From Phytophthora quininea (Eukaryota; Oomycota; Peronosporomycetes; Peronosporales; Peronosporaceae): a stretch of 64,000 bases of DNA. The DNA lies in NCBI GenBank assembly GCA_011947345.1, contig JAAVTG010000261.1:62001-126000 (forward strand). The letters are read 5' to 3'. A program made the translations under genes and the position numbers. Below, one piece after another: positions 22,385-33,687 of this stretch (positions are counted from its first letter, which is position 1; each line of letters starts with the position of its first letter). Below the pieces are notes generated by a model that was given only the letters and a program-made list of their open reading frames with translations, did not search any database and was not told the origin of the DNA.

Positions 22385-24216
22385 GTGGTTGTTCGTCATG
22401 TGTGTCTGCGCAGTAGAGGCCCCGAGGAGGGTGCGATAAGTCGCTCCGCCTGCGCAACAGGAGTTTGGCGAAGTCGAACGTCGAGCACGCCGGTCAGCCC
22501 AAACGCGATCTGCAGGGGACGCGGGGGAAGCGGGACAAACGAACGGGACGAAGGAGGTACAGGTGGTGCCGATGGTGCTGATTGGTCGAGATGGTGGCGG
22601 GACATCCCCTGGGATTTTCGACAAACCCCCTGTGGGGAGCATGCTCCTCCAGCGCTTCCAACAGGCGCTTCACGGCGTCTGGTCTCTCTCGAATCTAACT
22701 CTCTTCTCCGCCCCGCAACGGCACCAAGCAAGCTAACCCCGCGGCCACAGCCCCTGCCCAGGCTACGCATCGGTACGTACAACAAACAATCGATTGGCAC
22801 ACAGTGCCAGCTTCGACTTCTGTCGGCGGACCTCCGCTGATACAAGCTGGACATCTTCGGCCTCCAAGAAACACCCTTGTACACAAGGGACGAGATCTCA
22901 CTGGACGACCACAACCATCTGACACACCCGTCGGAGGGCGACGGCCACAAGCGCTACGGCATCGAGTTCACCGTAGCCAGTCATTTACGGCCCTACCTTG
23001 ACAGGTACTGGGCGCACTCTGACTGTATCGGCGTCCTCCAACTCCGCGTACCCGGTACGCCTCGGATCAATGTCATAACGGCTTACTCCCCCACAGTGGC
23101 TGGGACATCGAGCACACCGATGCGTTCTACTCTGATTTACAGGCAGTGCTCGACGATATCTCCAACAGGGAACTGACATGCCTCACTGGCGCCTTCAACG
23201 CAAAACTAGGACACCGCCGCCCAGACGAAGACTTCCAAGGCGCCCAAGCACGTGGCTACCGCGACCGGAACGGGCACGCGCTAGCCTCTTTCTGTGAAAC
23301 TTACCGCTTGTTTGCCACTAGGACTGCCTTCAGGAAGCCAGTACGCAACCTTACTACATGGACATGCCGACGCGACACCCACAGCATCTATAACCAAATC
23401 GACTATGTGCTCTGTTCCAACAACCTGCACCGCTTCTGCCTGGACGCTCAATCCTGGGGCGGCGCGCTAACTTCCTCCGATCACAAGATTGTGACTGCTG
23501 GTTTCGTCTTCAACGGACTACGACGTCGCCGCTATGCTCTCCCCGACCCCAACCTGGGGAAGCCACTGGCAGTGAGCAAACTACTTCATAATCTCGATGC
23601 ACGAGCGACGTATCAATCCGAGCTCAGCGCTTAGCGGCTACAGGCGTCAACAACTCGTCCCGACCACAAGAACAATGGACCCAAGTCCTATCCGCATCCT
23701 ACGATGCAGCCACTGCCTCAATTGGCCTTGAGTCCCCGCGAAATCCAAGCGCTTCGCTGACTCCGAGCTCGAACAACTATCAGCGGAACAATGGAACCTC
23801 AGACTACAGATCTACAACGACACCACAGCAGATGTCAAGGACCTGCGTATACAACGCAACGCGATTCTTCACCGCATCCGCACGAGGCGCAAGGGAATTG
23901 CCAATGCTCGCATCGATGCGAGCGTGGCCCAAATCGAAGCGCTCAGAGACACATCACAAATGTTCGCTGTATCACGTGCTCTACTACGGAGACACACCAC
24001 ACGCGCATCAGTCAAAGACGCCACCGGTAAGTTCATCCTCAATCGCCGTCGAGCTAACAACACTATCAAGCGTTTCTTCCGTATGCAATTCTCAGACCCA
24101 GGAACAACTGCGATCGACGCCGATGCCAGCCCACACCCGCTTTCACATCCCGTGACGGCGGACGAACTAACACGCGCGTTCCGCAGACTAAACAACGGTT
24201 ATCCCGTAGGTAAAGA
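22385..24216 (+). mobile_element. LINE (non-LTR) fragment: endonuclease half, 3' truncated
   Basis: Three consecutive frames encode an apurinic-type endonuclease/exonuclease/phosphatase domain: LRIGTYNKQS at about 22760, DIFGLQETPLYTRDE near 22855-22890, INVITAYSPT near 23070, TCLTGAFNAKLG near 23175, IDYVLCSNNL near 23400, and the SSDHKIV catalytic Asp-His near 23480. A linker follows, and the fragment stops at about 24215 just after LTRAFRRLNNGYPVGKDALRS, the first motif of the reverse transcriptase. No YxDD region is present. Losing the 3' rather than the 5' end is atypical for target-primed insertions and suggests a later rearrangement; an RT 3' relic of a perhaps related element sits at 32.5 kb. 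Confidence 0.7.
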
Positions 24217-24556
24217 TGCTTTGAGGTCTGTAATGGTTTTTCGTCCCGTTTGTCGAGTTCAAAACCGGCGCCAGTATGCCACCGTTGTAAAGAATCCGCA
24301 GTTCGTAAGGACTGTGCAAGGGGCTGAACTTTTTTACGGTAAGATATGGTAATAGGGTACAATATTTTCTAGTCTCCGCAAAACCAGGTACAAAAACTAA
24401 TAAAGGCTGCTCTCGCCAAAACTGGGTACTCAAAAATCTGGTTAACATAAAAACATATTTTTGCTCAAACTAAAATCACATTATTTTACTTTTCATAAAC
24501 TAGAATCACCCTATAACTGGAAAACATCTTATGATCATGGCTATTTGATGCATCTC
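24217..24556. other. AT-rich junction between LINE and duplicated segment
   Basis: 340 bp without a gene. It links the abrupt LINE truncation (about 24215) to the abrupt start of the duplicated START/FYVE/GAF 5' end (about 24557). Composition is strongly AT-rich from 24400 to 24540. Confidence 0.35.
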
Positions 24557-25770
24557 ACAGGGAGCTCGTCGAAGTCGACCTCAGGGGAAGCGACAACTTG
24601 TGTTCTTGCCCACAGCAGATCATCGAAATGACGACGATCCAAGGCGCTGACCCTGGAGTCGACCACACCTCGGTCATCACTGCGAACTCGACGCGGGAGT
24701 TGGAGGGTGCTTGATGCTGATCGAATGGAGAATTCGTGTGGACTCTCATTCTCGCGCTGCGGTAACGACATGCCGTTGGAATGGGACTGACAGCTCTGGC
24801 CTCAAGTGTTAAGTGGCGTAGTGTCTGGAGCGCAAATCGAAGAATGCGTCGCTCGGACTTCTTTGCAGCGGTCGCTCGAGACACTGAAGATGTTTCACGT
24901 GCTGGCTGGGGTCTTGGTTGTTGCGAAGCCACCTGCGACCTGCGGCCTGCTCTTTCCCGGCTTGTTGTCAGTTGCACTTGCACGGAGAGGTAGTGCGACG
25001 CGAGCCGAACAAGAACACAAGAGTCGAAGAGTGACTCGTGTTTCCTAGCCACGAGATGGCTGCGGGAAAAGGGAGAAGGAGCCCTCGAGAGCTGAAAGCA
25101 CTGGAAAAGCACCGGCCTCCATGCGCTGAACGCCGCCGCTGACTAAGAAGCTGTGGCATCTGACGAACGTGCCCGCGTTGAAATATCATCCACGGTTTGG
25201 TTAGCTTCGACTTGACGCAAGTCTGCACTCCAAGTAGAAGCTCTGGACTTGAGTTCTCGGTGCGGTGCATGTTATCAAGTGTGTCTTAATTCAGTTGTGC
25301 GCCGAGTACTGTCCCTGTCAACCTGAAATGCCCTGATGCCTTCCGGACCCGGCACCACTCTGAAGTACGCTGTCGCGCAGCGAAATCGGAAGTGATCTCG
25401 AGACTAATCTGACTTAGACACTAGAGACCGCCACATGTTGACCGCTGCCAAAGTGCTGTAGCAAGTTGCCGAGGCACGGCTGCAGTGTAGTGTTCCAAGG
25501 CAGTTTTTCGGGCAAGCAGGAGGGCAGATACAGAGCTTGCAAGATGAAACTTATCGTCACGTTGGCCGTGTTTCAGTGCGAGTTTGCCGTAGATCCCTAT
25601 GGACTGTTGCACACGTGCATTAAAACTTGGCCATTGACTTTCCTTTCCTGCATCCCACTGCTGACAAACTTATTCGTCTTGGTCTTGTTACAAAGGGAGG
25701 AAGCAGCTCGAACCTCGTATTGAAAAGAAAACAAGTTGCCATTCCGTTAATGAGCTTGCCCTCCTACAGG
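24557..25770 (-). pseudogene. Duplicated 5' end and promoter of START/FYVE/GAF gene (copy 2)
   Basis: 24771-24557 encodes about the first 75 codons of the paralogue of the 1964-4144 gene (MSLPQ..., FDDLLWARTQVV), with the same ATG context. It then stops abruptly at the junction near 24557. Upstream, 24772-25770 matches 4145-5037 over its length. The duplicated block ends within a few bases of the stop codon of the CRN gene at 25764, so the breakpoint lies at the CRN 3' end. Confidence 0.7.
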
Positions 25771-27103
25771 TTCAACAGTAACCGCATCAAGCAACCCGAA
25801 TCGACCGAGACTTTCCAATCCGCACAATTCCGATAGAGCTCTTCGCAGTCGACGTCCGTGATGTAGAGACGTCGAAGCATGTCAACTTGATCGCCAATAC
25901 TTCCATACGGAGCTACCCCTTGGAATAACAATCGATTGGGAACGGCAGCCCACCAAGTGCGAATTCGTTGCTCGGCTTCTTTTGGAGGCAAACAGAACTC
26001 GTGCAAGCTCCCGCCACTGTACATATACTGCTGCTTGGCAAGTTTGCGTCGAGCCTTCTCGTCCAAACCGTTAGTGTCGCTTAATCCCACGTCGACGACC
26101 CAATTCGTGAGCTCGGCGTATTCGATCAAACAATCCCGGTGCCAGGCCGGAAGAACCACAAGTCTCGCCGGGTCATTCGCCCTCACCTGGTACTGACAGG
26201 ACGTCGCAAGAACGTCAAAAGGAAGTCGTTCCGAGGCCCGATTTTCGTTGTCACTTTGCTTGTACGCATCAACTAGAACAACAGCGTCTTTCACTTCGCT
26301 GCGGATGGCCTCCAACTCCTTGGAAGAAATATTCGTCACTCGCGCGCACTTCCCATCGCCATCCAAATACACGACAGAGTTGGAGTCGTAATCGTCCTTC
26401 ACGCTTCGGATGATCAGCACCTTCTTCTTCTCGATAATCCCCATGTAGAAACCCATTCGCATCAGAAAACTCGCCTTGCCAACTCCAGGAGAACCCACCA
26501 GAATAACCTTGTCAGACGACGACCGGAATTGCTTAATCACACCCCAAGCCATGCGCTCTTCCTTCCGAACAAAGTATGCCGATGGGAATCCGCCGAGTTC
26601 CTTCAAGTACTCGTGTAAGCCGGGTGTCTTGACAACCACATTGTCCGTTAGAGCATCCAGTTGAAACTCTTGGGGTCGATACTCAGCGATTCCAACTTGG
26701 TTAGTATCCAGTCCTCCCGTTTGCGTTTGCCGGTGAATTGGCTGACTTCGTCGCTGCTTGGGAAGACCACGAGAACGTGGATGTCACCGTCTTCGCCACC
26801 GCCGTCTGGGAACCCGAAATTCTCCACGGAATAGGCCGGACTCATCTTGTTTTGCTCGATTGTGATACTTTGGATCTCTTCCGGTACTTGATTGTCGGTA
26901 AGAGCTTTAACATCTACGTCGTCAGTCTTGAGCCAACTGCCTTCAGGTCTTTTGGCGGCGTACAGCATCAGTTTGTCAACAGGAAAGGAAAGCATCAAAG
27001 AAGTATGGATCATATTCGCCAACAGCCCAATTTTCTTCGCGTCTTCGATCTCCAACACCATCATTCTCCCGTCTGGGACAGTCACGCAGGTTAATGACTT
27101 CAT
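25764..27103 (-). CDS. Crinkler (CRN) effector gene, LYAAK-type, one frame break
   Basis: The ATG at 27103 opens a CRN N-terminal ubiquitin-like/LFLAK region: MKSLTCVTVPDGRMMVLEIE, then KLMLYAAK as the LFLAK equivalent, then a DWL-like region closing with DGDIHVLVVFP. After a frame break at GGGG 26672-26675 (plus strand) the second frame runs 26639-25764: VKTPGLHEYLKELGGFP, a P-loop GSPGVGKAS, KKVLIIR, and a Walker-B-like AVVLVDAYKQ. The protein then ends at about 290 residues into this frame with LLLNL and no clear nuclease domain. So this CRN has header and NTPase but may lack the usual C-terminal effector domain; the duplicated block beginning immediately at its stop could have removed it. 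Confidence 0.75.
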
Positions 27104-27689
27104 CTCTCGCAGGAACTTTCGGAAATGAATGAACGACAGGTCAAGAGAAACTAAAGAGAATGGACAAGATCTGGCAGATGGATGTGAAGTGAGTGATCGT
27201 TTGTGATGAAAAAATCGTTGAATCAGCAACGCGCCACTCAATTACGTCGTCTTCAGGTCAGACTGCTAATCATCTACCCACCTTGTTTAGAACGCAGCAG
27301 GACAAGACTTGACATTTGGAAATTGGCAAAGCCCACCCTGAAGACGTATCAATAACACAAAACAAGCACTACTGTCGAAACTGCATAAAGCAACTTTAAG
27401 ACGGTGCCCAAAGTCAGCTGGAATGCAAAAGCAACAAGTAGCGGAACAGCAATATCACCAATGTCCACCTCCTACGCTCAGGCCGCAAGTGGGGGCATGA
27501 ATCGTTGCTCCGGCAAATGCTGTTCAGTTTCCACGGCAGCTATTCTTTTTGCAGTATTTGTCCAGGCGTGTATAGAGCTAGTTCGCACACTGAAACAGTC
27601 ATTGTCTCGCAGCGACCTCGATAGGTTACGGACCCCGTTGGTCAGCTTCAGTTGCCGTCGATTGCTGCTATGAAAGATGCAGCACACGT
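27104..27689. other. Intergenic upstream of CRN gene
   Basis: About 590 bp. Small ORFs on both strands have no recognisable domain. It should include the CRN promoter. The sequence near 27115-27170 is mixed purine/pyrimidine with no good initiator match. Confidence 0.25.
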
Positions 27690-27765
27690 TTGTCGTCGAT
27701 GGAGCCGTCACTCACGATCGTGTTCATGATGACAAGTTGTTCAAGTCATCAGCTGGTTGTGGGGA
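27690..27765 (-). pseudogene. Short duplicated fragment of armadillo-repeat gene
   Basis: About 75 bp (GTCGATGGAGCCGTCACTC.. and ..TGTTCATGATGAC) match 29323-29395 inside the armadillo gene with scattered mismatches. Flanks do not match obviously, so it is an isolated remnant on the same strand. Confidence 0.45.
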
Positions 27766-28150
27766 CAGCACGCTTCTGGGTTTACCCCAAAGGATTTCCT
27801 GGTCAGCTGAATAATTGGCGACCATCGGTGAAAGCTGCTGTTAATGATTCGCAAATGCGTTCACTGTAGCAGTCCTAATGGAGTGGATCCGAATGCGAGC
27901 TAGGTTGATGCGAGATGCGACAGGTTTGTCGCTCAGCCACTCGCTCTGCATGACCTCAGCTAGAGTTATGGTAAGCTAATGGTTGAAAGTTTTCGGATTT
28001 GTCTTCGACAGAGCGTTCTGCTTCGCGATAGCCTCACGAGTTCATGGCGGACAACGATGCCTGCTCGCAAGCCCATCGAACACCACGTGCCAATATTTAT
28101 ATTACGATGTGGGCAACTTCAACTAACACACGACAAAGTTGAAGTTGTGA
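27766..28150. other. Intergenic, nothing recognised
   Basis: 385 bp downstream of the armadillo-repeat gene. No ORF of note. It should include that gene's 3' UTR and may continue the decayed duplicate of it. Confidence 0.25.
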
Positions 28151-29946
28151 CTACCAAGCTACGGCAGCGATGTCAACGGGGCTGCCGGGTTTCGTGTCCT
28201 CTTTGAATCCGGCGGGTTGTGTTGGAACTGGAGCAATGGCTTCTTGCTCCACAACCGCAGTCTCTTCGTAGGCGAGGAATTCCAGAGCGTAGATCGCCAT
28301 CTGCTTCTGCGAGCTGGTTCCTGATTGAGCGAGTACAACCAGTGGATCAACGCCTCCTTGTCGAGTGATTGCAGAACGATAGTCGCCACTCTGCGCAGAA
28401 AACAAGGCCAAGGTGTAGGCTGCTTCCTGCTTCTGGCTATCGGTCCCAGCTCGCACCAGCTCAATGAGTGGGGTGATGGCACTTTCGAGGTCATCAACTG
28501 TGTCATCGGCACTTGCTAAATTTCCTAGCGTGTAGCAAGCCCAGAGCTTTTGGTCGTCGGTTCCAGTTACGAGGAGCTTGATGATCGGCTTGGCCACTCC
28601 TTCGAGCATCATCTCGACGCAGTTGTCATCATTGTGAGCGAGATGTCCAAGCGTGAAGACCGCCCACTGCTGCTGCACACTCGAACCGGTTCGAAGCAGC
28701 TTCACCAGCGGTGCAATTGCTCCTTTCTGAGCGATTGTGTTGCAGTTGTCGTCATTATCAGCAGCGATGGTGCCTAACGCGTAGACAGCGTTCTGTTTCT
28801 GCAGGTCGGTTCCAGTTCGAAGGAGGGCGATCAGCGGTTCAATTGCACCTTCCCGAACGATGGTTTCGCAATTTTCAATGCTGTTGCCGGCAAGTGTTCC
28901 AAGAGCCTCTGCAGTCCAGAACTTTTGGTTAGGAGTGCCGATTCTCAACAGCCCAACGAGTTGCGGTAGAATTCCAACTTCTCGAAGTCCGTCTTCGTCT
29001 CCATTCGTTGCGATACAAGAGCAGAGAATCAGCGCGTCTTCCTTGTCGGTCTCGCTTCCGTACAGCAAATTGTGCAACATCACGAGCTCTGAAAGCGCAG
29101 CAACTCGAATGCAGCCGCGAAGCATCTCGAAATCGGACGCCATCATCTCACCGTAGAAGAACGTGAACCAGCTGAGGCAGTGCAGTGCGTACAACTGCGT
29201 CACGAAGCTGTCGCTGTCTCGCACCAACTTGGACAGAATGTAGACCCCGTTGGCTTGAATCACTTGCAGTCGAGTGGTGTTGGTCACACATTTTCGGAGT
29301 AGTGGCAGCAGCAAATTGTCCTCGTCGATGGAACCGTCACTCGCGATCATGTTCATGATGACCGGGACAGCGAGATTGTTCAGGTCAGTGGCAGGTGCAG
29401 GTGGGGTATTCACCACTGGGGTATTGACGACAATGGTAGCAGCATCCACCTCCTTCTTTTCGTTCTTGCGCTTCTGAAGTAGTGCTCGGATCACGTCTTC
29501 GTGGGTTAATTTGACGTCCTTGTGCACGTTTTCCAGCTTGGAAAAGAAGTTGCTGGCATTTCTTGAAGCTGTGGCAGAATCACTCATGATCGTGGCGGAG
29601 GTGGCAAGACCGAGCATCCGGAAGACGTGCTCGATCTCGGCGACGATCTCCAGGCGTTCTTCTTCCATTGCAGTGCGCTTGAAAGCACGGTAGAGGCTGT
29701 GCTTTTGCTGTACTTCTCGAGGTACATCGAGAACTTCTGCACTGCCGCCGCAAACTTGATGGCGTTGCGTGTTAGAGTGGCGTTGGCTTCGAAAGTGCCG
29801 TTGCTCCGCAAGTACTGGAGCTCGAGGTGGATCTCGGTCATTTGCACGTATGTTTGTAGGTTCACTCGACGCTGGTGGTGGATGGCTTCTCGCAGCTCCC
29901 AGATCTTGAACAGGCCTTGGCCGACGGTCTTGATCAGGTAGCACAT
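28151..29946 (-). CDS. Armadillo-repeat protein
   Basis: Minus-strand gene. The first 85 or so codons (ATG at 29946; MCYLIKTVGQGLFKIWELRE) form a helical N-terminal segment like those of oomycete ARM proteins. The frame then shifts at TTTT 29703-29706 (one base short) into a 500-codon frame with a linker rich in Val/Pro/Thr and at least seven 42-residue armadillo units. Good units carry GAIEPLIALLRTGTDLQKQ, GAIAPLVKLLRTGS and VDPLVVLAQSGTSSQKQ, each followed by AVYALGTIA-type helices. Armadillo superhelices bind extended peptides; relatives include Vac8/ARVCF-like adaptors, but the partner is unknown. The C-terminus is a short tail (about 30 residues). A 75-bp duplicate relic lies downstream at 27.7 kb. 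Confidence 0.8.
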
Positions 29947-31289
29947 GAGCTCTCGACAGCAAATTCGCGAATGACGGACCGGATAGGCCACGGAAAACGC
30001 GCTCGGCTTAAAATTTCCAAGAGCTCTCGACCGTTCAGCTGGTCGATGGTTCAACTCGTTCGTACGGTATCCGAATGAGCTGACGAACCGTCGGAGTTAT
30101 CAACCGATTCGGTGTTTCGAGCAGCGCGTTTAACAAGTTGTTCATGGCATATTAGGCCGCGGAGCTGTAGCAAGACGTGTCTAATGTGCGTTGACCCCGT
30201 GGAACGCAGTCCACCAAGTTTGACAGCGGTCGTGATTTGAAGTCGGTGCGGTAAATCCTACCTGAGGATTGGGACACCGACTTGTCCGTTGAGCAAGATC
30301 GCGAAAATGTGGGCCGATCCTTTGGCTTCGGAAGTGTGTGTCTTGCTAAGTGAGACTTTGAATCAGGTCGACTGCAGTGGGTCTTCGCCGACCATGGCAG
30401 CTTTAGCATATTCTTGCTGGCAGCGAACTTGACGATAGGATAGCGCTTAGCCTTGAGCACAAGACTTGCTCGAGCATTACGCTGGAGCAAGACGCTGCGT
30501 CTTGGCGGCCCGCCTGTCGCTTTTTAAACGCAGCAAAAACGGCAAGCGCTGGCCACCGATCCGAGGAACGCTCTGGTGACGGACATGACGAAACGAGGAG
30601 CTTTTACTGCGACAAAATTCGATGGCAAGGAATCAGGGGCACAATGCAGAACGCTTCCTCGAGGGTTAAACTGCTTTCGAGTACGTGGCGCAGATACCCT
30701 GCGTTCTGTTCCTTTCAAACAAGAGCAGAACGTAGCAAAGGTGTTGCCTGCAACATGCAGCCATCTGTGCCGAATTAGATAGCAAGTCCATAAATGCTGG
30801 AATCGATTACCGCTCTAGCAGGACGCGTACGCTCCACGAGGTGCCCACAGACCGACCGTACGCGTGCCCCTCGTTCACCAACGCTGTATCACCCTCCCAA
30901 GCTTGAGGTTACCATCCGAAGCCTCGAAGATATCAACAAGAACGGAGGTGACACCCTCGTCGTCTTCTAGCACGTGATCGAACCAAAGAATAAGACACTT
31001 GACTCGCTGTGCTGGTGACGCCGAGATGCAGACTCTGTCACGCTCAGTGAGGGCTGTTGCTGGGCCAATTCGGTCCATGACGTGGAGACAGATAGCGGCA
31101 AAGACGTCGTCAAAGTAGCAAGAAGCTGTGTCTTGTGGTGGATAATGAATAGTTCCAAGATCCGAGACGTGCTGCATTTGGTGCAAGGGCGAATTAAGGC
31201 GGATTAAAAGGTATGCAGAGTCTGGAGCAAGATGGGCCATGTGAATCCGAGCAAGGCTAGGTGAACGACACTGGACTAGGCCAGCAGAC
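29947..31289. other. Long stretch without a convincing gene
   Basis: About 1.3 kb between the armadillo and M96 genes, which are divergent, so both promoters should be here. A 215-codon minus-strand ORF (31522-30875) overlaps the M96 5' end antisense and shows no domain; its left half contains the phrase CLILWFDHVLEDDEG without a recognised family. A 112-codon minus ORF at 30490-30152 is also unassigned. I would not call either a gene. Confidence 0.3.
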
Positions 31290-32391
31290 AACCCTCCAGC
31301 TGCAGCTTCATCCGCGATTAAGAAAAGGAAATTCACAAGAACGTACGGCCAGAAGCAGCGAGAAGAGCTGGCGAACTTGCGACTTGCTGCAGAAAACCTC
31401 GAGTCGACACTCGAAGCTTTGACGCTGAGAAAGCAACACCGACAAGTCACGCCGATGCCTGCGACAGAGGTAAAGTCGATTGCAAAAATCCCACGTGGGA
31501 ACGTATCGCCAAGAGGCAACAAGGCGAGAAGGCCAAGGCGGAAGTGGAGAACGTCAAGCTACGAGAACTGATCAAGTGCCAACTGCAGTTGGTCAAGAGC
31601 TTCGAGCGGCTGATCCACAAGAGCCAAATCTGCGGTCGATACCAAGAACACGACGAGTTGTACGGCGTTCAAACGCGCCACTCGAGTCAACAGCTGGAAG
31701 AAATGCTGCTGGGTGTGGATGCTCGCTTCCCCGTTGTGGATATTGTCCTCTTGGAGAGAGGCTTAAGTGATGATCCGATGGCGGACATTGGAGACGACGC
31801 AGCTTTGAGGTACTCACCGACAGAAGGCATCCACCTCGAGCTCACAGAGAAGCGGTTCATGCCCTTTCACTACAAAGCTGTGGACGAGGTCGTGTGGAAG
31901 TCACTTTCTCAAGGCAAACTCAAGCTCATCGACACGCACCCAATGATACTCAAACATACCGAAGACACGGTCATTTCCCAAGCCATCTTGCCATTATTCC
32001 CTAAGAAAAAATGAATGGGTTGACGACCGCGGAAATGTTTTCGGCGATGAAGCGGTTCCAGCAGCAAGATCGAACTGTGTATGTGTGGTGCATCAAGATA
32101 AGCTTCTACCATCGGAACGAAGGCAATTCGACTCCATATCTGCTGACGTTCACAGGTAGCTCGACAGCGTCGTCAACAACGCTACCGGACGGGTCTTCCG
32201 GTTGTTTGGTGAGAAGCTATACCAAATCGAGCTCCAATCTTGCTGTGGGGTTGGATCGAGGACAGTATCACCAAATGGGGCCGCTCATGGAAATGGTCTT
32301 CGCGGCGTACAAGCAAAGCCGACCGGATATGAACCAAGCTCTCGAGAATCTGTTACTCAACGACATGCTGGCGAATAATACGGGGCATTAA
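31290..32391 (+). CDS. M96 mating-specific protein family gene
   Basis: The coding region starts in a basic, bZIP-like stretch (KKRKFTRTYGQKQREELANLR, about 31320-31375) and continues into a coiled coil. After a shift at AAAAA 31484-31488 it runs from 31500 to 32014 (WERIAKRQQ; VKLRELIKC; GLSDDPMAD; DEVVWKSLS; HTEDTVIS), then shifts again at the A-run 32006-32011 into 32011-32391 (RTVYVWCIKISFYHR; LGPL-type end; LENLLLNDML). These phrases in this order mark the oomycete M96 family, first noticed as mating-associated transcripts in Phytophthora and likely transcription-related. The exact first exon is not determined. From 31573 on, the gene lies inside the 3.45 kb inverted repeat. Confidence 0.65.
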
Positions 32392-32522
32392 AACCCCACA
32401 GAACGACTTAGAGATGAGTACGAGATGGAGTTCGGGCTCAGTAGGACATGGACACCACATCTTTGGTAATACCGGCACTCATGAACAATGGTAAAAATGA
32501 TTCACGGAATGTACAATTTTGA

Positions 32523-33088
32523 TTGCTAGGATGTCCAACAGAACCAACTACGCGATTTTTCCCAAACCTACGATCGCACGATTGGAAAGTAATTCTTCAG
32601 CAAGTCCTGGAGTTGATACACCATCCGATGGAAGACCTGGGGTGTCCTCGACAAAGGATTCATGAAACCTTGTCCAGTGTGATTTCTCTACGTGAATATC
32701 TACTGCCGATAATTCATGATGTGATAGTACGAATGTGCTTCGGAGACCTCACAGTCGGTTCACGACTATACTTCCTCAGAGAACTAAATCCTACCATCCA
32801 AAACTGCTTTCGTCCGGAATGCCAAGATATCGAAACGGTAGAACACTGTTTTTCACGTGCCCGTCATTAGGACCAATGTGGAGCGAACTATGGAGCCAGT
32901 GGTCGAGGTTCTTTTGCGCCGATCTAAGCTGGAGGTTGCTACTCTTCCCAAGATTGCAAGACCTCCGTAGGAACTGGAGAAGTGAGCACAAAGAACTGAT
33001 ACTTCTATGGAGGATCTACACAGCGACTGTGTTTCACGCAACATGGCGGCTCAGGAACGGCATTCCTGGAAATGAATGTCGTTCCTGA
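32523..33088 (+). pseudogene. LINE 3' end: zf-RVT-like C-terminal domain
   Basis: Frame 1 (32523-32868) ends in FGDLTVGSRLYFLREL..CFRPECQDIETVEHCF; frame 2 takes over at TTTTT 32849-32853 with FFTCPSLGPMWSELW and ATWRLRNG. The C-x3-C...H-x-C spacing and the W-rich tail are typical of the zinc-binding region after the reverse transcriptase of L1/Tx1-like non-LTR elements. The upstream RT is missing. A near-perfect hairpin (33041-33098) overlaps the end of this reading frame. Confidence 0.6.
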
Positions 33089-33098
33089 GCCGCCATGT
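33041..33098. repeat. 25-bp-stem hairpin
   Basis: Stem ACATGGCGGCTCAGGAACG+GCATTC at 33041-33065 pairs with 33074-33098 with a single mismatch; the loop is eight bases. The same structure is present in the right arm (about 55706-55763). Confidence 0.9.
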
Positions 33099-33687
33099 AA
33101 CTTGGTTTTGATGCGCCACGAAAACAACATCCCGGAACCCATGCACCACATGTGGACGACACGAACGCAACTCTCACGGATAGATAGCTAAATCCACTAA
33201 ACAGTTAATCAATTCAGTTCCATTCATTTGTTTTGCCAGGATGTTTGATACCGTAGAGTAAACAACCGCATTGAACGCTACGGCTCACAGACTGTCGTTC
33301 ATGGCAAGTCTGTCACCCAAACCAACGTGATACTGGTACTGGGCGAGTCGTCAGCTTATTTGTGTTCTCCGTTGTGTTGTGGGACCACAAGAATTCCATC
33401 TGACTACGGCATGTAGTTTGAATCGGATCGGAAGTGTCTGTCGAATTCTTTCGTGGACATCAAATTCATCCAAACAACGCATACCTCCTATCTGAGCAGG
33501 TCCAACCAATCAAGACGCCTAGCACAGATGAGTCGAGTGTGTCGGTCGGATCAGAAACCTTGAGTGGCCAAGTCCGAGTCGAAAGTGATGAATATGCATC
33601 ATTTTCTCTTTGTGGGATATCAACGGAGACCAACGGCACATCAAATCAGGACTGGAAAGTGTTAACGCGTTTGCATTTTGCAGGTGA

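Noticed and set aside
30875..31522. 215-codon minus-strand ORF between the armadillo and M96 genes
   Set aside because: It overlaps the M96 5' coding region antisense and shows no recognisable family; kept only as a note in the intergenic entry.
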